Assembly (NCBI RefSeq): GCF_003602275.1
Contig: NZ_QZVT01000004.1
Location: 1 to 64,000 of the forward strand
DNA length: 64,000 bases
Direction: 5' to 3'
Origin: Arthrobacter cheniae
GTDB lineage: Bacteria > Actinomycetota > Actinomycetes > Actinomycetales > Micrococcaceae
The notes beneath the pieces were generated by a model. The model made no database searches, was not told the origin of the DNA, and worked only from the letters and a program-made list of their open reading frames with translations. Both the position numbers and the translations under genes were made by a program. Numbering within the stretch: position 1 is the first letter of the stretch; each line of letters opens with the position of its first letter. Below, in pieces: positions 57,227 through 64,000 of this stretch.

Positions 57227-58564
57227 CTAGCTCGAGACGCGCTCCTCGCGCTTGCGCCCGACCCGTGCAAGCAGGAACAGCACCGATCCGACCGCCACGT
57301 AGGCGAGGGCACCGAGCCAGACGACTCCGGTCTGCTGGGTCAGCAAGCCTATGCTGGCGATGATCGCGAGCACCGGCACGAAGCGCGGCACCTTGAAGTG
57401 GGCGTGCTCCACGATGTCCGTCTTGAGCACGAGCACGCTCACGTTGGCCGACAGGAACACCAGGAGCAGCAGGAGCACGGTGGTCTCGGCCAGTGTCGAG
57501 ACATCCCCCAGGAGGGTCAGCCCGATGGTCAACCCGGCGACGACGAGGATCGAGACCACCGGAGTGCGTCGCTTCGGCAGCACACGGCCGAAAGCACGGG
57601 GCAGAAGTCCCGCTTCTGCAAGGCCGTAGCCGACACGGCTGGCCATGACCATGAACAGCAGCGTGCCGTTGGCGATGGCGACCAGGGCGATCAGGCCGAA
57701 CAACCACGGCGGGATTCCAGCGCCGGTGGCCGCCACGACGTCGAGCAGTGGAGCGGTGGAGACCGCGAGCTCAGCCGGGGGCAGGACGATGACCGCTCCC
57801 ACGGCGATGAGGAGGTAGATGACGGCAGCGGTGCCGATGGCTCCGAAGAGGGCTCGAGGGTAGGCCCTCGAGGGGTTGCGTACCTCTTCGGCCATGTTGG
57901 CGGCGGCCTCGAACCCCAGGAAGGAGAAGAAGGCGATGATCGACGCGGCGAATGCGCCCTGCAGCGGCGGGACGTCCGGAGCGAACTCGAGGAGCCGGGA
58001 CGGCTCACCACCGCCACTACCGAACACGACGGCGGCGAGGACGATGACGAGCACGAGGCCGCTCACCTCGATGACGGAGGCGACGAGGTTGGCGGTGAGG
58101 GATTCCCTGACACCGCGGAGGTTGATGATCGTGAGCAGGATGATGAAGACGACCGCCGCGGGAGCAGCAGGCACATCGATGAGCGCGGCCAGGTAGTCGC
58201 CTGCGAAGGCATTCGCGAGGGCAGCGGCCGTGGTGATTCCCGAGGCCATCATCAGGAACCCGACAAGGAACGACACGTACGGGATGCTGAAGGCTCGATC
58301 CACGTACCTTGCAGCACCTCCGGCATGCGGATACTTGGTGATCAGCTCGGCGTAGGTCCCCGCGGTGAGGAGCGCCACGACCAGCGCTATGAGCAGCGGC
58401 AGCCAGATCACGCCCCCGACGTCGGCGGACATCGTGCCCACCAGCGTATAGATGCCGGCCCCGAGCGTGTCACCGACAATGAAGGCGAACAGCAACGGTG
58501 CGCCGATTGCGCGCTTCAGCCCGCCCTCGGTACCTGGCTTGGTCGTGCTGGTGTCGTTCGTCAT
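57227..58564 (-). CDS. APC-family amino acid permease
   Basis: A 445-residue transporter with 12 predicted helices. The first helix carries the substrate/ion motif GDTLGAGIYTLVGTM; YPHAGGAARYVDRAF and SIIAFFSFLGFEAAANMAEEVRNPSR are typical APC sequences. An amino acid substrate is likely but not identifiable. It lies 101 bases downstream of upp on the same strand. Confidence 0.88.
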   Translation of the reverse strand: MTNDTSTTKPGTEGGLKRAIGAPLLFAFIVGDTLGAGIYTLVGTMSADVGGVIWLPLLIALVVALLTAGTYAELITKYPHAGGAARYVDRAFSIPYVSFLVGFLMMASGITTAAALANAFAGDYLAALIDVPAAPAAVVFIILLTIINLRGVRESLTANLVASVIEVSGLVLVIVLAAVVFGSGGGEPSRLLEFAPDVPPLQGAFAASIIAFFSFLGFEAAANMAEEVRNPSRAYPRALFGAIGTAAVIYLLIAVGAVIVLPPAELAVSTAPLLDVVAATGAGIPPWLFGLIALVAIANGTLLFMVMASRVGYGLAEAGLLPRAFGRVLPKRRTPVVSILVVAGLTIGLTLLGDVSTLAETTVLLLLLVFLSANVSVLVLKTDIVEHAHFKVPRFVPVLAIIASIGLLTQQTGVVWLGALAYVAVGSVLFLLARVGRKREERVSS

Positions 58565-58665
58565 CGCCCCATTGGAGCCCGTGCCACGCGCTTGCGCAAC
58601 TCCTCGGCAATGCTGCGACGCCCCTTGCCGTATTCGGCCGTCGTCGCGTAGGAGGTATGTAGGGC

Positions 58666-59301
58666 CTAGCCGACGACGCCGTAGAGACGGTCTCCCGCGT
58701 CCCCGAGACCCGGGACGATGTAGGACTTCTCGTTGAGCCTCTCGTCGATCGAGGCCAGGACGATGGTGACGTTGCGGCCCTCCAACTCCTCCTGCAGCGT
58801 GGCGAGGCCCTCGGGTGCTGCGAGCAGGCAGATGCAGGTGATGTCGGCAGCGCCCCGTGCAAAGAGGAACTTGATGGCCTCGCGGAGCGTGCCCCCCGTG
58901 GCCAGCATCGGATCCAGCACGAAGACCTGGCGACCGGTGAGGTCCTCGGGCAGTCGCTCGGCATACGTGATCGCCTCGAGGGTCTCCTCGTTACGGGCCA
59001 TGCCGAGGAACCCTACTTCCGCCGTCGGCACGAGGCGCGTCATCCCCTCGAGCATCCCGAGGCCGGCCCGGAGGATCGGGACCACGAGCGGCGTGGGCTT
59101 CACGAGGCCCGTGCCCTGGGTAGCCGTGACCGGCGTCTCGATGGACACGGTCTCGACGCGGACATCACGCGTCGCCTCATAGGCCAGCAGGGTGACGAGC
59201 TCCTCGGTGAGGAGGCGGAACACCGGTGACGATGTGTCCTTGTCCCTGAGAACCGTGAGTTTGTGGGCTACAAGGGGGTGGTCGACTACCAGTACGCGCA
59301 T
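58666..59301 (-). CDS. upp: uracil phosphoribosyltransferase
   Basis: A 211-residue salvage enzyme converting uracil and PRPP to [17 protein letters not shown], the PRPP-binding [18 protein letters not shown] and the uracil-binding [15 protein letters not shown] at the C-terminus are diagnostic. The ATG at 59299-59301 ([14 protein letters not shown]) fits the family; 34 upstream codons in frame are not. It is divergent from tadA with a 23-base gap. Confidence 0.96.
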   Translation of the reverse strand: MRVLVVDHPLVAHKLTVLRDKDTSSPVFRLLTEELVTLLAYEATRDVRVETVSIETPVTATQGTGLVKPTPLVVPILRAGLGMLEGMTRLVPTAEVGFLGMARNEETLEAITYAERLPEDLTGRQVFVLDPMLATGGTLREAIKFLFARGAADITCICLLAAPEGLATLQEELEGRNVTIVLASIDERLNEKSYIVPGLGDAGDRLYGVVG

Positions 59302-59324
59302 GCGACAAAAGTACCATTGAGCCC

Positions 59325-59819
59325 ATGAACCCCTCCCCTCCGCCCGTTGATCCCGAGCACCGGGCCTGGATGGGGTTGGCACTGCTCGCTGCCGCGCGGA
59401 CACGTGCCAGTGCGGACGTACCGATCGGCGCCGTCGTCGTCGGACCTGATGGCTCCGTGCTGGGCACGGGCTGGAACCAGCGTGAGGAGTTCGGCGACCC
59501 GACGGCGCACGCGGAGGTACAGGCCATCCGCGCCGCCGCCGACCGACTCGGGAAGTGGCGACTCGAGGGCTGCACGCTGGTGGTGACGCTCGAGCCGTGC
59601 GCCATGTGCGCAGGGGCGTCCGTCCTGGCCCGCATCCCCCGCGTGGTCTTCGGTGCCTGGGACGAGAAGGCCGGCGCTGCAGGCTCGGTGTTCGACGTCC
59701 TCCGCGAGCGCCGCCTCAACCACTGGACCGAAGTGGTCTCCGGCGTGCGCGAGGAGGAGTGTGCGCTCCTGCTCAAGGACTTCTTCGCGGTGCAGCGATC
59801 CGGTTCCCGCCACCCCTGA
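59325..59819 (+). CDS. tadA: tRNA-specific adenosine deaminase TadA
   Basis: A 164-residue zinc deaminase that converts A34 of tRNA-Arg(ACG) to inosine. Zinc ligands and catalytic Glu are in HAE (62-64) and EPCAMC (90-95), and [20 protein letters not shown] is the typical TadA continuation. Its presence matches the tRNA-Arg(ACG) gene at 53.8 kb. Confidence 0.94.
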   Translation: MNPSPPPVDPEHRAWMGLALLAAARTRASADVPIGAVVVGPDGSVLGTGWNQREEFGDPTAHAEVQAIRAAADRLGKWRLEGCTLVVTLEPCAMCAGASVLARIPRVVFGAWDEKAGAAGSVFDVLRERRLNHWTEVVSGVREEECALLLKDFFAVQRSGSRHP

Positions 59820-59868
59820 TACTGCGTAGGCTGATGAAATCCAGAGCATCCCCCTCGAAGGAGTAGAC

Positions 59869-60357
59869 GTGGCAGACCAGCAGGACGGCTTGAAGGAAGT
59901 ACAGGACATCCTCGGCAAGACCGACATCGCCATCCTCACGACCGTCAGCCTGAACGGGCAGCTCGTGAGCAGGCCGCTAGCGCTGCACGGCAAGGACTTT
60001 GACGGTGACCTCTGGTTCTTCACCGAAGACCCGTCCCCGAAGGCTGACGAGATCCGCGCCAACCCGCAGGTCAACGTCTCGGCGAGTACGGGCAAGGGCT
60101 ACGTATCGATCGCCGGCACGGCGACGCTGACGCGGGACCAGGCGAAGATCGACGAGCTCTGGGGACCCTCGGTGTCCGCATGGTTCGAGAACGGCCGCGA
60201 CGATCCCGCCGTCGCCCTGATCCACGTCGACGCGGACACCGCCGAGTATTGGTCGATGGACGCTCCGCGCGTCGTCTCGGCCGTGAAGATGGTCAAGGGC
60301 CTCGTGACCGGCAGTAAGCCGGACTCGGGCAAGAACGAGGTCATCGAGCTGCCGTAG
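59869..60357 (+). CDS. pyridoxamine 5'-phosphate oxidase-like flavin-binding protein
   Basis: A 162-residue split-barrel protein of the general stress protein 26 type: AILTTVSLNGQLVSRPLAL, DGDLWFFTEDPSPKADEI and VNVSASTGKGYVSIAGTATL. It starts with GTG after GAAGGAG. Members bind FMN or F420; the ligand here is undetermined. It is followed by tRNA-Ser(CGA). Confidence 0.85.
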   Translation: MADQQDGLKEVQDILGKTDIAILTTVSLNGQLVSRPLALHGKDFDGDLWFFTEDPSPKADEIRANPQVNVSASTGKGYVSIAGTATLTRDQAKIDELWGPSVSAWFENGRDDPAVALIHVDADTAEYWSMDAPRVVSAVKMVKGLVTGSKPDSGKNEVIELP

Positions 60358-60388
60358 CGTCGACCTGCCGTGCTCACCCCCACCCGTT

Positions 60389-60418
60389 TTGGGACTCGGG
60401 GGCCGAACCCGGTAAAGT
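60389..60418 (+). promoter_or_regulatory. tRNA-Ser(CGA) promoter
   Basis: TTGGGA (60389-60394), an 18-base spacer and TAAAGT (60413-60418) place the transcription start only a few bases before the tRNA 5' end. Confidence 0.6.
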
Positions 60419-60427
60419 AGCGGCGTT

Positions 60428-60514
60428 GGTGACGTGTCCGAGCGGCCGAAGGTGCAACACTCGAAATGTTGTTTGGTGTAAAAGCCAACGTGGGTTCAAA
60501 TCCCACCGTCACCG
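60428..60514 (+). tRNA. tRNA-Ser (CGA)
   Basis: An 87-base class II tRNA: acceptor GGTGACG / CGTCACC, anticodon stem CAACA / TGTTG with CGA at 60462-60464, long variable arm, T arm GTGGGTTCAAATCCCAC, discriminator G. CCA is not encoded. It is the last core-type feature before the repeat arrays and RND gene. Confidence 0.97.
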
Positions 60515-60521
60515 CTGATAA

Positions 60522-60566
60522 GAAAGGCCCTGCTTCCCTTGTGAACAAAGGAAAGCAGGGCCTTTC
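60522..60566 (+). terminator. terminator after tRNA-Ser(CGA)
   Basis: A 14-bp stem GAAAGGCCCTGCTT / AAGCAGGGCCTTTC with a further CCTT/AAGG pairing towards the loop. Confidence 0.85.
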
Positions 60567-60612
60567 GCTTTGCCCGCGTCGACCACTTTGGCAAAGAATT
60601 GGTGAACCTTTA

Positions 60613-60981
60613 CTACGGCACGTGAGCCCACGGCCGCCATCGAACCTTCGCACCGACGAATTCACCTTCGTCCTGTCTGTCCCGGCATGCCTGATGGTGA
60701 TCGTGCTGGCGCTTGCCGCTCCGATCGTGATCGATGAGCGCCGCGGATACGGTCGGCTGGACCCGCGCCCTCGGGAAGTTGGAGTCAGAGGCTACCGCTC
60801 CCCGGCCGTCCTGGCGTCCAGGCGTCCAGGCGTCCAGGCGTCCAGGCGTCCAGGCGTCCAGGCGTCCAGGCGTCCAGGCGTCCAGGCGTCCAGGCGTCCA
60901 GGCGTCCAGGGCAGCCTCGACGTCGGCATCCGGCTCCTCGTAGGACGAGTTTTCGTCGTCCGTGGTGTCTTCCATGTCCAT
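60613..60981 (-). CDS. possible small repeat-bearing protein
   Basis: A 122-residue open frame whose ATG (60979-60981) has AGGGTG 7 bases upstream. The N-terminus (MDMEDTTDDENSSYEEPDAD, then VEAA) is acidic and gene-like. About 42 residues of DAWTPGRL repeat follow, encoded by the 8-bp array. The rest (from about residue 70) is His/Arg/Asp-rich and could be out-of-frame sequence. It may be a real small gene, one whose frame depends on repeat number, or no gene at all. Confidence 0.3.
   Translation of the reverse strand: MDMEDTTDDENSSYEEPDADVEAALDAWTPGRLDAWTPGRLDAWTPGRLDAWTPGRQDGRGAVASDSNFPRARVQPTVSAALIDHDRSGKRQHDHHQACRDRQDEGEFVGAKVRWRPWAHVP
60813..60908. repeat. 8-bp tandem array, 12 copies of GGCGTCCA
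   Basis: Twelve perfect, uninterrupted copies of GGCGTCCA. Because 8 is not a multiple of 3, one copy gained or lost shifts any reading frame across it, yet every frame of the array itself encodes the same eight-residue period (DAWTPGRL on minus, RRPGVQAS on plus) without stops. Confidence 0.95.
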
Positions 60982-61010
60982 GACTGGTCACCCTGACCAC
61001 TGGGTACCCA

Positions 61011-61058
61011 GGCACCCGGGCAGCCGGGCACCCGGGCAGCCGGGCACCCGGGCACCCG
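61011..61058. repeat. 8-bp tandem array, 6 copies of GGCA(C/G)CCG
   Basis: Six consecutive 8-mers, alternating GGCACCCG and GGCAGCCG, with a partly matching GGTACCCA just before. The period equals that of the array 100 bases to the left, but the unit differs. It lies directly upstream of the possible small ORF. Confidence 0.9.
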
Positions 61059-61104
61059 GTGCAGGCTAATGACTGATCAATTCGCCCGTGAGCCGCGCGT
61101 CACG

Positions 61105-64000
61105 CTAGCCCGCAGCTACCGGCACCGGAGCAGCCGGGGGAGCCGGGGGAGCCGCCTTGGACCGCGGTTTTCCGAAACGCAGGTAGAGGGAGGGAAGGAT
61201 AAACAGGTTCAGGAGCGTTGAGGTCACCAGCCCACCAACAATGACCACAGCCATGGGATGTTCGATTTCATGACCTGGGATGGTCCCCATGAGGATCAGT
61301 GGCACCAGCGCCAGCCCGGTGGCCAGCGTTGTCATCAGGATGGGTGAGAGCCGCTCCCCCGCACCGCGCAGCACCAGCTCGGGCCCGAACTTTTCGTCCT
61401 CGTATTTCTCAAGGTGCTGGCAATGGCTGATGAGGAGGATGCCGTTACGGGCCGCGATGCCCAGGACCGTCAGGAACCCCACGATCGAACCGAGTGAAAG
61501 GACGCCACCGCTCAGGTAGGCCGCGAGTACGCCACCAACGAGCGCGACTGGAAGTGTGAAGATGACCAGGGCGGCCAAACGCCAGCTGCTGAATGACGCC
61601 TGGAGCAGCAGGAAGATAACCAGGAGAGCGCCCGCCGCAAAGATCAAGAGCTGCCGGGTGGCGGCTTCACGTTCGGCGAACTCCCCCAGGACCTCGGCAT
61701 GGTAGCCGGCCGGGAAGTCCACCTCGGCGAGCCCTTCCTCGATCTCCTCCACCAGGGCACCCAGTTCGCCTTCTGACGCGGCATTGGCGCTGACGTCGAT
61801 CCTGCGTGAATTGTTGTTCCGGTCGATGACGCTCGGAGTGGCGTTGACGCTTACATCGGCGACTTCCGCGAGCCGGATTGGCACTCCTGACGGAGTATCA
61901 ATGGGCAGGTTGCCGATACTGGTGACGTCGGAACGGGTCTCCGGAGGACTCCAGATGCGGACGTCGAACACCTTGCCTTCCCGCCAGACGTCGCCCACTT
62001 CCTCGCTGGCCACCATCGCTGCCGCGGCCCTCCTGACGTCGCCGGGCTTGACCCCGTGACGCTTGGCTGCCTCGAGATTGACCTCGACGTCCACCTGTGG
62101 CACGTCCACTTGAAGCGACACGTGCTCCTCCACGGCTTCGTCGATCTCTCCCAGCACCTCCTCGACTTCCTCGGCCAGCTCGCGCAGGGTTTCCAGATCG
62201 TCACCGTAGACCCGGACCACTACCGCGTCGCCTTCGCCTGTGAGGACCTCCCGTATGCGCTCCTTCAGGTAGGTCTGCACGTCGCGGTGGATCCCCGGAT
62301 AGCCGTCGACTACCTCCTGGACGGCTGCCAGGGTTTTGTCGTAATCGGCCGAGGGATCGACGCTGATCCAGTTCTCACCGAAGTTCACGCCCACCACCTC
62401 ATCAGCCGCCAGCGCCTGCCCGATGTGAGCACCGCAGTTGAGGACGCCGTCCACAGCCAGCAATTCCTTGCAGGCCCGTTCGCTGATCCGGACCTCCTCG
62501 GCGAGGGAAGTGCCCGGTTGGGTCACCCAGTGCATAAGGAAGTCGCGTTCCTTGAACGACGGAAGCAGTGCCTGGCCCAGCAGCGGGGCCACCAGGACCC
62601 CGGAGAGGGTCAGTGCACTGAAAGCGACGTAGCCTGGCCCCGGACGGCGGATAACCTTGGACATCAGCGAGTGATAGCCGCGCTTGAGGACCCGGACCAG
62701 CGGCGGATCCCGCGGGTCCAGTGGAGCCTTGCGGAGGAAGATCAGCGCCAGTGCCGGAGTGACTGTAAGCGCCACCAGCATGGAGGCGAAGACTGCCAGC
62801 GTGTAGGCAGTGGCCAACGGGCGGAAGAAAGCGCCCGTCAGCCCTTCGAGGAAGAAAATAGGTACGGCTGCCACCACAATGATCAGGGTGGCGTACACAA
62901 TTGGTCCCCGGACCTCCATAGAGGCCTCCAGCACAACGGACGCCGTGGACCGGCTGCTTCCACTCTCCCTGTGCTGTCTCAAGCGCCGGATGATGTTTTC
63001 AATGTCGATGATGGCGTCGTCCACCACGACACCCACGGCAATCACCAGACCAGCGAGCACCATGGTGTTCACGGTGCTGCCGGTCATCATGATGACCACA
63101 CCTGCCGTAATGAGCGACAGCGGGATGGCAATCAGGCTGATAAGGGCTGTCCGCCACTGGAAAAGGAACGCCCCCAGCACCATCATGACCAGCACGATGC
63201 CCAGCAGCAGCGCCAGGCTCAGGTTCTCCAGCGACTTCTCGATGAAGGTGGCCGGCCTGAAGATGGCAGTGTCGACCTCGACTCCTGACAGCGCCGGCGC
63301 CATCTCCTCCAGCGCGGCCTCCACCCCCTTGGTGACCTCCAGGGTATTGCCCCACGGCAGCTTCTCCACGATGAGCATCAGGCCTTCGCCGTCGTTGATG
63401 ACGGCGTCACCAATGAGCGGGTTGTGGTCCATGACGACGTCGGCCACGTCGCCGAGCCGCAGGGGGTTCCCGTCGCGTTCCAGGACAGGAATCTTGGCGA
63501 GGTCCTCCGGGGTGCGGATGGGCAGGACGTGCGAGATGCCAATACGCTGGTTCGGGGTCTCGACAACCCCACCGGCGCCTATCACGTTCCCGGATGTGTG
63601 CTTCAGCAGTCCGGCGTGCATGGCATCGTTGGTAGCTACCATCACTTCCCTGAGAGAAACCTTTTCAGCCAGCAGCCGTTCAGGCTTGACGCGGACCTGC
63701 AACGTTTCCTTACGTTCGCCCCAGATCGCAACGTTTGCCACCCCCGGGACGGAGAGCAGGTGCGCACGCAGCTTGTAGTGGGTCAGCATGGACAGCTCGA
63801 TCAGGCTGTGCTCTTCCGAGGACAGGCCAATTTTCATGACCCGGCTGGTGGAGGACAGTGGCTGCAACATGACCGGTGGGGTGGCCCAGCTGGGCAGGGA
63901 CGGCGTGACCGTTGCGACTCTTTCCGAGACCAGCTGCCGTGCCTTCAGCAGATCAGTACCCGGCTCGAAAATCATCAGGACCGAGGACAGTTGGGAGACG
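61105..64000 (-). CDS. RND-family efflux permease (CusA/CzcA-like), N-terminus outside the window
   Basis: At least 964 residues are present; the frame stays open at the right edge (codons before the in-frame ATG at 63975 read VSQLSSVL), so the N-terminal helix and part of the first periplasmic-type loop are missing. The first visible helix block is followed by GVVVDDAIIDIENIIRRLRQ, the RND motif with paired Asp, and MEVRGPIVYATLIIV; the second block has ILLISHCQHLEKYEDEKFGP and LMTTLATGLALVPLIL. Sequence resembles heavy-metal-type (HME) pumps more than drug pumps, but the metal-site residues cannot be judged. The C-terminus ends in a Pro/Ala-rich tail. No membrane-fusion or outer-membrane partner is seen in the window. 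Confidence 0.88.
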   Translation of the reverse strand, partial: VSQLSSVLMIFEPGTDLLKARQLVSERVATVTPSLPSWATPPVMLQPLSSTSRVMKIGLSSEEHSLIELSMLTHYKLRAHLLSVPGVANVAIWGERKETLQVRVKPERLLAEKVSLREVMVATNDAMHAGLLKHTSGNVIGAGGVVETPNQRIGISHVLPIRTPEDLAKIPVLERDGNPLRLGDVADVVMDHNPLIGDAVINDGEGLMLIVEKLPWGNTLEVTKGVEAALEEMAPALSGVEVDTAIFRPATFIEKSLENLSLALLLGIVLVMMVLGAFLFQWRTALISLIAIPLSLITAGVVIMMTGSTVNTMVLAGLVIAVGVVVDDAIIDIENIIRRLRQHRESGSSRSTASVVLEASMEVRGPIVYATLIIVVAAVPIFFLEGLTGAFFRPLATAYTLAVFASMLVALTVTPALALIFLRKAPLDPRDPPLVRVLKRGYHSLMSKVIRRPGPGYVAFSALTLSGVLVAPLLGQALLPSFKERDFLMHWVTQPGTSLAEEVRISERACKELLAVDGVLNCGAHIGQALAADEVVGVNFGENWISVDPSADYDKTLAAVQEVVDGYPGIHRDVQTYLKERIREVLTGEGDAVVVRVYGDDLETLRELAEEVEEVLGEIDEAVEEHVSLQVDVPQVDVEVNLEAAKRHGVKPGDVRRAAAAMVASEEVGDVWREGKVFDVRIWSPPETRSDVTSIGNLPIDTPSGVPIRLAEVADVSVNATPSVIDRNNNSRRIDVSANAASEGELGALVEEIEEGLAEVDFPAGYHAEVLGEFAEREAATRQLLIFAAGALLVIFLLLQASFSSWRLAALVIFTLPVALVGGVLAAYLSGGVLSLGSIVGFLTVLGIAARNGILLISHCQHLEKYEDEKFGPELVLRGAGERLSPILMTTLATGLALVPLILMGTIPGHEIEHPMAVVIVGGLVTSTLLNLFILPSLYLRFGKPRSKAAPPAPPAAPVPVAAG

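Noticed and set aside
60466-60996. Plus-strand frame of 176 codons through the first repeat array
   Set aside because: Its start lies inside tRNA-Ser(CGA) and it reads through a terminator.
60813-61058. CRISPR array
   Set aside because: Units are 8 bp, contiguous and without spacers; no cas genes are present.

Overview
The window is high-GC, densely coded actinobacterial chromosome. Gene content and order point to Micrococcaceae, Arthrobacter-like: carD-ispD-ispF-cysS-rlmB, senX3-regX3 beside phoU and gpm, GTG starts, a GlgE glucan pathway, a bacterial proteasome activator, and an rrn leader ending in the motif GAGAACTCAATAGTGTGCCA. The genus is inferred from memory, not from any search. No transposase, integrase, phage gene or CRISPR array was seen.

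Layout. 1-300: promoters and leader of an rRNA operon running leftwards out of the window, then the terminator of the glucan operon. 0.3-12.9 kb: alpha-glucan/trehalose metabolism, with glgE-treS-(maltokinase::glgB) translated leftwards as a tightly coupled operon, divergent glgP, and glgX. A LacI-type palindrome lies between glgE and glgP. 12.9-17.5 kb: rlmB, cysS, ispF, ispD, carD. 17.8-22 kb: an LpqE-like lipoprotein, RegX3/SenX3, an 11-bp-phased PHO box, phoU, gpmA. 22-28 kb: a methyltransferase, a DUF2516 membrane protein, a trans-sulfuration PLP enzyme, and a tmk-holB-secreted peptidase operon. 28-38 kb: tRNA-Thr, aldo/keto reductase, an unusual sigma-region-4-like membrane protein, bpa with an unknown partner, cstA-ybdD, a FUSC transporter, a quinone oxidoreductase, tRNA-Ser(TGA). 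38-48 kb: a septum-formation-type lipoprotein, a 1498-residue secreted nuclease/5'-nucleotidase, an FAD enzyme, an S9 peptidase, tRNA-Ser(GCT). 48-60 kb: a RecQ helicase fused to a PRTase-like domain, phosphohexomutase, PEP carboxykinase, tRNA-Arg(ACG), a disulfide flavoprotein, SixA with a receiver-less winged-helix regulator, an APC permease, upp, tadA, a PNPOx-like protein, tRNA-Ser(CGA). 60.5-64 kb: two 8-bp tandem-repeat arrays around a possible small ORF, then the C-terminal part of an RND efflux permease cut by the window edge.

How it fits together. TreS makes maltose from trehalose, the maltokinase domain phosphorylates it, GlgE polymerises maltose-1-phosphate, the fused GlgB domain branches the product, and GlgP and GlgX degrade it. 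SenX3-RegX3, PhoU and the PHO box form a phosphate-response module next to phosphoglycerate mutase. PckG (with a CRP-like site upstream), the phosphohexomutase and CstA belong to gluconeogenic and carbon-starvation metabolism.

The most unusual items are the paired 8-bp repeat arrays near 60.8-61.1 kb, the maltokinase::GlgB and RecQ::PRTase fusions, and the sigma-4-like/TM/extracytoplasmic protein at 29.8-31.4 kb. Most of the window is ordinary core chromosome; I see no defence island or other large new multi-gene system.
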